Part shown: one piece after another, positions 1 to 5,521 of the stretch
Layout of the letters: each line of letters opens with the position of its first letter
Numbering within the stretch: position 1 is the first letter of the stretch
Source: Oscillospiraceae bacterium
Lineage (GTDB): Bacteria; Bacillota; Clostridia; Oscillospirales; Oscillospiraceae
Reading direction: 5' to 3'
Assembly: GCA_021205585.1 (NCBI GenBank)
Contig: JAJPXI010000091.1
Location: forward strand, 1-7,629
Length of the DNA stretch: 7,629 nucleotides
Notes under the pieces: model-generated
The model's input: the letters and a program-made list of their open reading frames with translations, nothing else
What the model was told of the DNA's origin: nothing
Databases searched by the model: none
Position numbers and translations under genes: made by a program

Positions 1-79
1 CACACAGCGCTTCAACGCCTTCTTTCGTCGCAAAATTTCTCGCCATCCGCTCTTGCCGATTGAATCAGTCCTTCCCTAA
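1..79 (+). repeat. Dispersed palindromic repeat, copy A (right part)
   Basis: From about position 18 to 79 this matches 4552-4613 with only about three mismatches, ending in the same terminal sequence (AATCAGTCCTTCC, then TAA). It is in the same orientation as the most complete copy (B, 4448-4614). The first ~17 bases do not match B, and the rest of the copy, if present, lies outside the window. It sits just downstream of the minus-strand gene ending at 131. I recognise no coding content. That it is a mobile or formerly mobile non-coding element is inference. Confidence 0.75.
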
Positions 80-130
80 ATATAAAATATGTTAAGTTTA
101 GGTCGATAAACTGGAAGTTAGTACCTTCTC

Positions 131-1702
131 CTATAAATTATTCTCACAAGACACATACTGCCAGCTTGCGCCATCATCTTCAGACTTAAACAGAAATACC
201 ATGTAGCCACGCCCGCCAGAATCATAGGAGACTTCCACATATAAAACACCATCTTCCTCATAAGGCGTATAAATATAGTCCATATCTTCGGCGGTAAGCT
301 CCAGTTCATTGCCGGAAATATCATTCGCTCCATCTTCTGTCGGGAGAAGAACCTGTTCAAAGGATTCGCCTCCGTCCGTCGTATAGTACATCCGGGAATG
401 GTCTTGCGAAGCGCTCGTCAACAAAATAAATCCAACTTTTTCATCCAGGAAATAAATTGATTCTGCAACTCCGCTACTGCCGTTAAAGGGATCTTCGTTA
501 TAAATCTCTCCATTTTCAAATGCGTAAGCCCGGCTTCCGGCTGCCGCATCAATCACAATCAGGCTCATTGATATGCTTTCATTCAAATAGAATGTCATGC
601 CATTGTCATCGCTGACCAGCGTATTTCCTGTTGTTTTGGCATCTTCAATTTCAGCCACTTCCGATTCCCGTGCTTCGATCTCTGCAATCGGTTCCAGTGT
701 GTCCGCTTCCGCAATCACAGTCAATAATTTGATTTCTCCGCTGTACAGCGTCAGCAAAAAACCTTCGCCATGCCCGCTATATAAGGCCGGTTGATAGAGC
801 TGCAATGTACCTGCCGAATCATCACTGTCACCAGCTATAAGTTCATACCAACTATCAGCCGCACTGGTCTGATAATTGCCATCCTCGTAGCCGCTATAAT
901 ATAAGGTGAATGTCACTGTTTCAGATTCTTCTGTTCCTGTTTCAGATTTTTCTGTTTCAGATTCTTCTATTTCAAATCCGAGTTCTTCAAGTAATGAATC
1001 ATCTTCCAGAAGCGCATCAATCATATCAAACAGCGGCGACAAGCTCTCCTGATCCGGATAATCAGTATTTGTTATATTATCCAGATAAACCGTCATCCGG
1101 CTGCTGGCAGTTGAATCATAAGTGACAAGCCATGCATGATAATCACCTGAATCATCAAAGGCATAAATAAAAGCATCGAGTGACTGAATCATGCCTTCAT
1201 TATCCACAACCACTTTCATCGTGTTTGCCGTATGAAGCTCCCAATCCAAATTCAGTCCACACTGTTCAGACAACTCCGTTATTACGCCATCTAAACCAGT
1301 TTCCAGAAAATTAAGTTCAGAATCCTCTAACGCAATGCGTTCCGTTGTCTGCTGTTCATGGATATATGACCATAGCTTTCCGTTGTATGGCTGCGCTGAC
1401 TGATAAATCTCATATCCGTTATATCCCGTCAATATGAGAATAACCAAGCATTCTCCAATCAGCACCGGTAACATCCACCTTGCCTGTTTCGTATCTGAAA
1501 TTGATTTCTGTTTTCGGATAAAATAAATAATCGTCCAGGCAACAAACCACAGAACACCTGCAATAAATATGCCAATAATCACTGGCAGGCGACGTGCTAT
1601 CCCGCCAAATCTACAAAATTTTGCCAATTCAGATAAGCCATATCCATACAGGATCAAAAACAATGGATTAAGTAAAACAAGCCAATATATTTTACGATTC
1701 AT
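131..1702 (-). CDS. Unrecognised membrane-anchored protein with Asp-box (BNR-like) motifs
   Basis: I do not recognise this 523-residue protein as a named family. The chosen ATG (1702) gives MNRKIYW and follows GGAG by 11 bases; an upstream in-frame ATG at 1747 has no ribosome binding site and lies beside a repeat. Hydrophobic stretches at about residues 5-23, 39-62 and 77-93 predict three membrane segments, followed by a large acidic region probably outside the cell. An acidic Ser/Glu/Thr linker (about 243-263) is encoded by a short repeated motif. The C-terminal part has three Asp-box-like motifs: SDDNGMTF (364-371), TTDGGESF (441-448) and SEDDGASW (507-514). These mark beta-propeller folds of the sialidase/BNR/Ycf48 type, but no catalytic residues can be assigned and a sialidase function is not supported. 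Its GC content is clearly lower than that of leuA or rny, consistent with acquisition. Ligand binding or a surface-sensing role would be a guess. Confidence 0.8.
   Translation of the reverse strand: MNRKIYWLVLLNPLFLILYGYGLSELAKFCRFGGIARRLPVIIGIFIAGVLWFVAWTIIYFIRKQKSISDTKQARWMLPVLIGECLVILILTGYNGYEIYQSAQPYNGKLWSYIHEQQTTERIALEDSELNFLETGLDGVITELSEQCGLNLDWELHTANTMKVVVDNEGMIQSLDAFIYAFDDSGDYHAWLVTYDSTASSRMTVYLDNITNTDYPDQESLSPLFDMIDALLEDDSLLEELGFEIEESETEKSETGTEESETVTFTLYYSGYEDGNYQTSAADSWYELIAGDSDDSAGTLQLYQPALYSGHGEGFLLTLYSGEIKLLTVIAEADTLEPIAEIEARESEVAEIEDAKTTGNTLVSDDNGMTFYLNESISMSLIVIDAAAGSRAYAFENGEIYNEDPFNGSSGVAESIYFLDEKVGFILLTSASQDHSRMYYTTDGGESFEQVLLPTEDGANDISGNELELTAEDMDYIYTPYEEDGVLYVEVSYDSGGRGYMVFLFKSEDDGASWQYVSCENNL
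918..968. repeat. Short in-gene repeat encoding the acidic Ser/Glu linker
   Basis: The unit GTTTCAGATTCTTCT occurs at 918-932 and 954-968, with a one-base variant at 939-953; the starts are 21 and 15 bases apart. All steps are multiples of three, so copy-number change would keep the reading frame. Read on the minus strand it encodes repeated ESET/KSET residues linking the membrane part to the Asp-box part. Slippage-driven length variation is inferred. Confidence 0.7.
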
Positions 1703-1750
1703 ATAGCGAACATCTCCAATACTATAAATTCCCATCTGTGCTCGCATATA

Positions 1751-1875
1751 ATGATGTCGGGGTCAAAAGTACATATCAGGATTCAACGCTACTATATATA
1801 GTGGCGTTGCGATTGCAAACGCTGCTTTATATGGTGGTTGAGCTTATAAAACCGGACTTTTGACCCCAACATCAT
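1751..1875. mobile_element. MITE-like element with 20-bp terminal inverted repeats
   Basis: The left end ATGATGTCGGGGTCAAAAGT (1751-1770) is matched in inverted orientation at 1856-1875 with one mismatch. Between them lies a perfect 26-bp palindrome (1784-1809, 13 bp per arm including one G-T pair). The 125-bp unit has no coding capacity and is more AT-rich than the leuA side. It separates the 3' end of leuA from the start of the membrane-protein gene, both on the minus strand. Long inverted ends without a transposase suggest a non-autonomous element. No clear target duplication is visible, so a regulatory or terminating structure remains possible. Confidence 0.6.
1784..1809. repeat. 26-bp perfect palindrome inside the MITE-like element
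   Basis: CAACGCTAC, then an ATATAT-type core, then GTGGCGTTG, forms a continuous 13-bp stem with no bulge and one G-T wobble. There is no loop of fixed length, so in DNA it could extrude as a cruciform, and in RNA on either strand it would fold with a small AU-rich loop. No T-run follows on either side, so it is not a standard intrinsic terminator. Confidence 0.65.
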
Positions 1876-1933
1876 GCCGGGTGTTGCGGTTGCTTTGGAA
1901 ATTGAGATCCCTGATTTGCCAGGCGTTTCGCCC

Positions 1934-3616
1934 CTACTCCCGGTTGACGCCCCGGTTGATGGCGGAGAGGATGCCCTTCAGGGCGGCCAGGTTGATGTTG
2001 TGGGAGATGCCCACGCCGAAGATGTCCTGGCCCCGGCTGTCCCGGAGCTGGATGTAGGCCACGGCCATGGAGTCCGAACCGCGGGAGATGGCGTGCTCCT
2101 TGTAGTCCACAAAGGTGAAGCGGTCGATCTTCTGGCCGTGCACCGCGTTGAAGAAGGCGTCCACCGGGCCGTTGCCGCTGCCGCTGACCTGGAACTCGGT
2201 CTGCTTGTGGCGCAGGGTGCCGGTGAAGTCCACCTTGGTGGTATCCCCCTCAGTGTGCTCCACGAAGGAGTGGCGCACCAGCTGGTAAGGGGCGGTGGCC
2301 TCGATGTAATTGTCCTTGAACAGCTGGAAGACCTGCTCCGGCTTCAGCTCCTTGCCCACCCGGTCGGTCTCCTTCTGGACAATGGCCCCGAACTCCGGGT
2401 GCATGGCCTTGGGCAGGTCGAAGCCGAAGGAGTTCTGCATGACAAAGGCCGCGCCGCCCTTGCCGCTCTGGCTGTTGATGCGGATGATAGGCTCGTACTG
2501 CCGGCCCACGTCGGTGGGGTCGATGGGCAGGTAGGGCACCTCCCAGAAGGGAGAGTTGCTCTGCTGCATATAGTGGACGCCCTTGCTGATGGCGTCCTGG
2601 TGGGAGCCGGAGAAGGCGGTGAACACCAGCTCGCCCACATAGGGCTGCCGCTCCGGCACCTTCATTTTGGTCACCCGCTGGTACACATCCCGCACGGCGT
2701 TGATGTCGGAGAAATCCAGCAGGGGATCCACCCCCTGGGTGTACATATTCATGGCCAGCGTCACCATGTCCACGTTGCCGGTGCGCTCCCCGTTGCCAAA
2801 CAGGGTGGCCTCCACCCGCTCGGCCCCGGCCAGCAGGCCCAGCTCCGCCGTGGCCACGCCGGTACCCCGGTCGTTGTGGGGGTGCAGGGAGATGATGGCC
2901 CGCTCCCTGCCGGGGAGCTTGCGGATGAAATATTCGATCTCATCGGCGAAATAGTTGGGCAGGCAGTTCTCCACCGTGGAGGGCAGGTTGAGGATGACCG
3001 GCCGCTCCGCCGTGGCGTGGAGGGCGTCCAGCACCCGGGCGCATATCTCCACCGCGTTGTCCATCTCGGTGCCCATAAAGGACTCCGGGGAGTACTCGTA
3101 GCGCAGGTTCATGCCGGAGGCCAGGGCCTTTTCGCTGAGCTTATAGATCAAATCGGCGGCGTCCACGGCAATCTTGATGATGCCGTTCATGTCCGTATGA
3201 AAGACCACCTTGCGCTGTAAGGTGGAGGTGGAGTTATAGAAGTGGAAGATGACGTTGGGCGCGCCGTCGATGGCCTCGAAGGTTTTTTCAATCAGGTGCT
3301 CCCTGGCCTGCACCAGCACCTGGATGGTCACGTCCGCCGGGATGTGCCCCCCCTCGATCAGGGTGCGCAGGAACTGGTACTCGGTCTCGGAGGCCGAGGG
3401 GAACCCCACCTCGATCTCCTTGATGCCCACGTCCACCAAGGTGTGGAAAAACTCCACCTTTTCCTCCACGCTCATCGGGTTGACCAGGGCCTGGTTCCCG
3501 TCCCGCAGATCCACGGAGCACCAGGTGGGGGCCTGGGTGATGCGCCGGTCCGGCCAGGTGCGGTCGGGCAGGGGGATGGGCTGAAAGGGGATATACTTTT
3601 CATAGGCTTTTTTCAC
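1934..3616 (-). CDS. leuA: 2-isopropylmalate synthase, long (yeast/actinobacterial-like) form
   Basis: LeuA condenses acetyl-CoA with 2-oxoisovalerate to give 2-isopropylmalate, the committed step of leucine synthesis. The 560-residue protein starts at a GTG (3616) preceded by AAGGAGG at 9-base spacing; reading further upstream would run into the terminator of the leader, so the longer frame is rejected. The N-terminal HMGL-like TIM barrel shows the DLRDGNQAL motif (residues 36-44; Arg38/Asp39 catalytic and metal site), the metal-binding HPHND (245-249) and GNGERTGN (274-281). The C-terminal 130-140 residues, with GSGNGPVDA at 479-487, match the LeuA dimer domain that mediates leucine feedback inhibition. 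The start (YIPFQPI...LPDRTWP) and length fit the long LeuA type found in actinobacteria and yeast, not the ~510-residue E. coli/Bacillus type. No other leu gene adjoins it in the window. Expression is controlled by the T-box leader. Confidence 0.96.
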   Translation of the reverse strand: MKKAYEKYIPFQPIPLPDRTWPDRRITQAPTWCSVDLRDGNQALVNPMSVEEKVEFFHTLVDVGIKEIEVGFPSASETEYQFLRTLIEGGHIPADVTIQVLVQAREHLIEKTFEAIDGAPNVIFHFYNSTSTLQRKVVFHTDMNGIIKIAVDAADLIYKLSEKALASGMNLRYEYSPESFMGTEMDNAVEICARVLDALHATAERPVILNLPSTVENCLPNYFADEIEYFIRKLPGRERAIISLHPHNDRGTGVATAELGLLAGAERVEATLFGNGERTGNVDMVTLAMNMYTQGVDPLLDFSDINAVRDVYQRVTKMKVPERQPYVGELVFTAFSGSHQDAISKGVHYMQQSNSPFWEVPYLPIDPTDVGRQYEPIIRINSQSGKGGAAFVMQNSFGFDLPKAMHPEFGAIVQKETDRVGKELKPEQVFQLFKDNYIEATAPYQLVRHSFVEHTEGDTTKVDFTGTLRHKQTEFQVSGSGNGPVDAFFNAVHGQKIDRFTFVDYKEHAISRGSDSMAVAYIQLRDSRGQDIFGVGISHNINLAALKGILSAINRGVNRE

Positions 3617-3640
3617 AGAGATAAACCTCCTTATGGGGGT

Positions 3641-3670
3641 AAAAAAAGAACCCCCGACTGCTGTCAGGGG
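3641..3670 (-). terminator. Regulated intrinsic terminator of the leuA T-box
   Basis: On the minus strand CCCCTGAC (3670-3663), loop AGCA, GTCGGGGG (3658-3651) form an 8-bp stem with one U-G pair, followed by TTCTTTTTTT. It follows the T-box motif directly, as expected for the terminator that competes with the antiterminator. Confidence 0.9.
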
Positions 3671-3933
3671 CGCAAATACGCGCGGTACCACCCTAATTCT
3701 GCCCGCTGTTTCCAGCGCGGCACTCGTTGACCGCTCCAGGCGGGGCGCAATGCCTCCGCGCCTTTTACGGCCATGGCCGGTAACGGGGCCAAACGTCCCG
3801 CCCTAAACGTCGTCTCAGGCGGGCGGCTCGGGGGCCAGTATACCCGCGCCCGTCCCGCCTCGGTTCGCACCAACCACCGATTCTCTGCGCGGGTCGACAG
3901 CGCGGCTTCTTCCCTTCATCGCCATTTTCAAGC
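3641..3933 (-). promoter_or_regulatory. T-box riboswitch leader of leuA (leucine-specific)
   Basis: On the minus strand the hallmark T-box sequence AGGGTGGTACCGCG lies at 3694-3681, just before an intrinsic terminator. Upstream, stem I elements are visible: GATGAAGGGAAGAAG near the 5' end, AGAGAATCGG, and the apical-loop-like GGTTGGTGCGAACC. The likely specifier codon is CTG (3838-3836) in the context ATA-CTG-GCC, which would read tRNA-Leu(CAG). Known mechanism: uncharged tRNA pairs at the specifier and, through its NCCA end, at the T-box bulge, stabilising an antiterminator and allowing leuA transcription when leucine is scarce. The 3' end of the leader lies about 25 bases before the leuA GTG. 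The T-box identity is near certain; the specifier call is by eye. Confidence 0.95.
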
Positions 3934-3939
3934 TTCTCC

Positions 3940-3968
3940 ATTATATCCGGGAAATCCGGGTTTGTCAA
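3940..3968 (-). promoter_or_regulatory. Sigma-A promoter for the leuA leader
   Basis: On the minus strand TTGACA (3968-3963) and TATAAT (3945-3940) are separated by exactly 17 bp, a full consensus match. Initiation would fall near 3933, placing the whole T-box leader in the transcript. A strong promoter fits control at the level of termination. Confidence 0.92.
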
Positions 3969-4047
3969 CCCCGGTATTTTTCTTTTGGGTGAAATTGAGG
4001 AATTGGGGAAAATCAGTGTCTCCTTAAATTTAGTCAAATTGACGGGG

Positions 4048-4076
4048 TTGCAATTCTGGGCGAAGCGTGGTATAAT
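4048..4076 (+). promoter_or_regulatory. Promoter of the tRNA-Gly gene
   Basis: TTGCAA (4048-4053) and a perfect TATAAT (4071-4076) are 17 bp apart, giving initiation near 4083, about 11 bases before the mature tRNA 5' end. It diverges from the leuA promoter 80 bp away. An upstream TTGACG (4039-4044) is too far from the -10 to serve. Confidence 0.8.
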
Positions 4077-4093
4077 AACATTGTTATTGTTTC

Positions 4094-4167
4094 GCAGGTG
4101 TAGTTCAATGGCAGAATGTCAGCTTCCCAAGCTGAACACGAGGGTTCGATTCCCTTCACCTGCTCCA
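4094..4167 (+). tRNA. tRNA-Gly, anticodon CCC
   Basis: A full cloverleaf can be drawn by hand. The acceptor stem is GCAGGTG (4094-4100) with CACCTGC (4157-4163). The D arm has GTTC/GAAT, closing with a G-U pair. The anticodon stem TCAGC/GCTGA encloses loop TTCCCAA, placing CCC at 4126-4128. The T arm is GAGGG-TTCGATT-CCCTT. The discriminator is T (4164) and CCA is encoded (4165-4167). It decodes GGG glycine codons. It stands alone, with its own promoter and terminator, so it is a monocistronic tRNA gene. Confidence 0.96.
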
Positions 4168-4203
4168 TGTCGAAGGTTCATAATGCAACTGAACATTCCG
4201 ATA

Positions 4204-4233
4204 AAAAAGAGCAGCCGCAGGGCTGCTCTTTTT
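4204..4233 (+). terminator. Intrinsic terminator after tRNA-Gly
   Basis: AAGAGCAGCC (4207-4216), loop GCAG, GGCTGCTCTT (4221-4230) form a perfect 10-bp stem. It is flanked by an A-run on the left and continues into TTT on the right, so it ends the tRNA transcript and could also work in the opposite direction. Confidence 0.9.
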
Positions 4234-4275
4234 CGTGTGTTTGGGCCGGTTTCGATGTGATACGGATTCTTCGAT

Positions 4276-4297
4276 AGCTGTCCGGCCTGCGCTGCAA
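4276..4297 (+). repeat. 22-bp motif shared with 7268-7289
   Basis: AGCTGTCCGGCCT-G-CGCTGCAA here and AGCTGTCCGGCCT-A-CGCTGCAA at 7268-7289 match at 21 of 22 positions, in the same orientation about 3 kb apart. Flanking sequence is not clearly similar, so this may be a surviving core of another small repeat. Its role is unknown. Confidence 0.55.
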
Positions 4298-4332
4298 CGC
4301 TGACCGGCCCGCCCCACTCCCCCGGAGGCTTC

Positions 4333-4353
4333 TCCCCTTCCAGGGGATTTTTT
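4333..4353 (+). terminator. Weak terminator-like hairpin
   Basis: TCCCC, loop TTCCA, GGGGA form a 5-bp stem followed by six T's. The stem is short and no transcript needs ending here, since the tRNA already has a stronger terminator. It could be a fortuitous or relic structure. Confidence 0.3.
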
Positions 4354-4394
4354 ATACTTCCCTCCTGCGGTAAAATAAAGGGAACACCGCATAG

Positions 4395-4446
4395 AGCGGC
4401 AAGAGCGAATTGTGAGTCAAATTTCCGTCAGAACAAGGCGCAAAAG
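4395..4446 (-). repeat. Diverged fragment of the dispersed repeat (copy E)
   Basis: Starting CGGCAAGAGCG and ending GGCGCAAAAG, this stretch aligns base by base, with many substitutions, to the reverse complement of the right part of copy B (about 4545-4595). It lacks the terminal AAGGAAG...TTAAAT segment. It lies immediately beside copy B in inverted orientation. This could be an older copy into whose edge B inserted, or the product of an inverted duplication. Confidence 0.55.
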
Positions 4447-4447
4447 T

Positions 4448-4614
4448 TTAAGGAAGCACTGATTAAATGCGCCTGCGGCGTCTGGCGGAACTTTTCCGCC
4501 AAAAGTGCGTTGCAAAAGTTTGACATACACAAAGTATGCCTGCACTTTTGCGCCTTCTTTTGTCGCAAAATTTCTCGCCATCCGCTCTTGCCGATTTAAT
4601 CAGTCCTTCCTTAA
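4448..4614. repeat. Dispersed palindromic repeat, copy B (most complete)
   Basis: The 167-bp unit begins TTAAGGAAGCACTGATTAAA and ends with its inverted counterpart (4594-4614), about 20 of 21 positions matching. Inside are a hairpin GGCGGAA-CTT-TTCCGCC (4484-4500), the inverted pair GCAAAAGT (4512-4519) / ACTTTTGC (4544-4551), and a small CATAC/GTATG stem (4524-4538). There is no coding capacity. Related copies lie at 1-79, 4395-4446, 5223-5311 and 7325-7398. The architecture fits a MITE- or REP-like element; which transposase, if any, moves it cannot be told here. Confidence 0.8.
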
Positions 4615-4651
4615 CACATACACTTTTAATGGGAATCGTATAAATTCCGCC

Positions 4652-4680
4652 TTGCGCTTTCCCTCCAAAGGCGGTATACT
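4652..4680 (+). promoter_or_regulatory. Probable promoter of the dCMP deaminase gene
   Basis: TTGCGC (4652-4657) and TATACT (4675-4680) are 17 bp apart. This is a moderate match to the sigma-A consensus, about 50 bases before the ATG and outside repeat copy B. No alternative upstream gene could drive transcription, because the tRNA unit ends at 4233. Confidence 0.55.
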
Positions 4681-4734
4681 GTAACATAAAATGAAGGGAC
4701 AGGCCGTCCGGCCAAGGAAAGGCGGAACATATGC

Positions 4735-5226
4735 ATGGAACGTATTGACAAACACAATTACTATCTGGACATCGCGGACACGGTCTCCGAGCGCTCCACC
4801 TGCCTGCGCCGGCGCTACGGTGCCATCATCGTGCAAAACGATGAAATCATCGCCACCGGCTACAATGGCGCCCCCAGGGGCCGGCAGAACTGCGGGGATC
4901 TGGGCCGCTGCACCCGGGAGGAGCTGAAGATCCCCAGCGGCCAGCGCTACGAGCTGTGCCGCTCGGTTCACGCAGAGGCCAACTGCGTCATCTCCGCCTC
5001 CCGCAGCGAGACCCTGGGCTCCACCCTGTACATGGCCTGCCGGGACGGGAAAACCGACGCGCTGCTCCCCAACTCCACCTCCTGCTCCATGTGCCGCCGG
5101 CTGATTATCAACGCCGGTATCCGCCAGGTGGTCATCCGGGACACCCGGCGGGACTTCCGGGTGGTGGACGTCCAGCGGGAGTGGATCGACCAGGACGACT
5201 CCCTGCCCGGAGCCGAGCCAGTCTAA
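4735..5226 (+). CDS. comEB: dCMP deaminase / ComEB-family zinc deaminase
   Basis: The 163-residue protein fits the deoxycytidylate deaminase family, which converts dCMP to dUMP, the substrate of thymidylate synthase; the cytosolic enzyme needs zinc. Zinc and catalytic residues are visible: His79 and Glu81 in SVHAEAN, with Cys117 and Cys120 in SCSMC (the usual PCxxC has Ser in place of Pro). The N-terminal CLRRRYGAIIV (23-33) and GYNGAPRG (42-49) are typical of the dCMP branch, not cytidine or tRNA deaminases. The ATG at 4735 follows a purine-rich AAGGAAAGGCGG; an ATG four bases upstream is in another frame. The stop codon TAA (5224-5226) lies within the terminal sequence of the adjoining repeat, so the last residues may have been set by that insertion. 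The symbol follows the Bacillus family member; a competence role is not implied, and only the enzyme call is well supported. Confidence 0.92.
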   Translation: MERIDKHNYYLDIADTVSERSTCLRRRYGAIIVQNDEIIATGYNGAPRGRQNCGDLGRCTREELKIPSGQRYELCRSVHAEANCVISASRSETLGSTLYMACRDGKTDALLPNSTSCSMCRRLIINAGIRQVVIRDTRRDFRVVDVQREWIDQDDSLPGAEPV

Positions 5227-5311
5227 GGAAGCGCTGGTTAAATCGGCAAGAGCGGGTGGCCGAAAGATTCTGCCAGACGCCGCAGGCGCATTTAATCAGC
5301 GTTTCCCTAAG
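5223..5311. repeat. Dispersed palindromic repeat, copy C (88-bp short form)
   Basis: The left end CTAAGGAAGCGCTGGTTAAA and the inverted right end (about 5290-5311) match each other with few differences. The inner flanks, CGGCAAGAGCGG on the left and the complement of GCGCCTGCGGCGTCTGGC on the right, equal those of copy B in reverse order. So this is an internally deleted copy inverted relative to B. It overlaps the stop codon of the deaminase gene and is followed by a T-run (5316-5321), so its hairpin could also help end that transcript. Confidence 0.75.
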
Positions 5312-5352
5312 GACGTTTTTTGAACCGGCCCCAGAACGGGCGAGAAAATCTC

Positions 5353-5381
5353 TTGACAGATTGGCTAAATCGCTCTAAAAT
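5353..5381 (+). promoter_or_regulatory. Sigma-A promoter of rny
   Basis: A perfect TTGACA (5353-5358) and TAAAAT (5376-5381) are separated by 17 bp. Transcription would start near 5388, leaving a leader of roughly 130 bases before the rny GTG. Confidence 0.85.
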
Positions 5382-5387
5382 AGATAA

Positions 5388-5521
5388 GATTTGCCGTTGG
5401 CTGGGCAGCCGCCCCCGGGGCGGGCCCATCCGCGTCAGCGCCGTAAACAAACCGGGAGGCCCGCCGCTCGCCGGGTGCCCCGACTGAAGAATAGAAAAAT
5501 GAAAGGAGTGAGCGATTCACC
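5388..5521 (+). promoter_or_regulatory. Long GC-rich 5' leader of rny
   Basis: The predicted leader contains a strongly paired GC segment (CCGCCCCCGGGGCGG at 5409-5423) and other GC-rich self-complementary stretches (about 5455-5480), followed by an unstructured A-rich part with AAAGGAG (5502-5508), 13 bases before the GTG. No T-run follows the hairpins, so it is not an attenuator of standard type. I do not recognise a known riboswitch. A role in messenger stability or autoregulation is conceivable but unproven. Confidence 0.4.

Larger units (their letters stand above)
4234..4447. other. Gene-free spacer with decayed repeat sequence
   Basis: I see no gene here. The spacer holds a 22-bp motif shared with 7268-7289, a weak hairpin followed by six T's (4333-4353), and a diverged fragment of the dispersed repeat (4395-4446). 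It ends directly against repeat copy B. Together these suggest accumulated remnants of small elements, not a functional transcript. Confidence 0.6.

Noticed and set aside
131..1702. Sialidase function for the Asp-box protein
   Set aside because: Asp-boxes occur in many non-enzymatic propellers. The catalytic arginine triad and FRIP-type motif of sialidases were not found, and the membrane layout is unlike secreted sialidases.
1874..3220. Long open frame on the plus strand (448 codons) opposite leuA
   Set aside because: It lies antisense to clearly conserved leuA sequence and its Gly/Val/His/Leu-rich composition is what the complement of GC-rich codons gives. No ribosome binding site or recognisable motif was seen.
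3617..3691. N-terminal extension of LeuA by 25 residues to an ATG at 3691
   Set aside because: The extension would be encoded by the T-box motif and terminator. The GTG at 3616 has an ideal AAGGAGG at correct spacing and begins where family similarity begins.
3765..4037. Minus-strand frame through the leuA promoter and T-box leader
   Set aside because: It begins upstream of the leuA promoter with a TTG and runs through conserved RNA structure, so it is a chance open frame in GC-rich DNA.
4448..5311. CRISPR array suggested by recurring palindromic repeats
   Set aside because: The copies vary in length and orientation, are separated by genes, and lack regular spacers, leader or cas genes.
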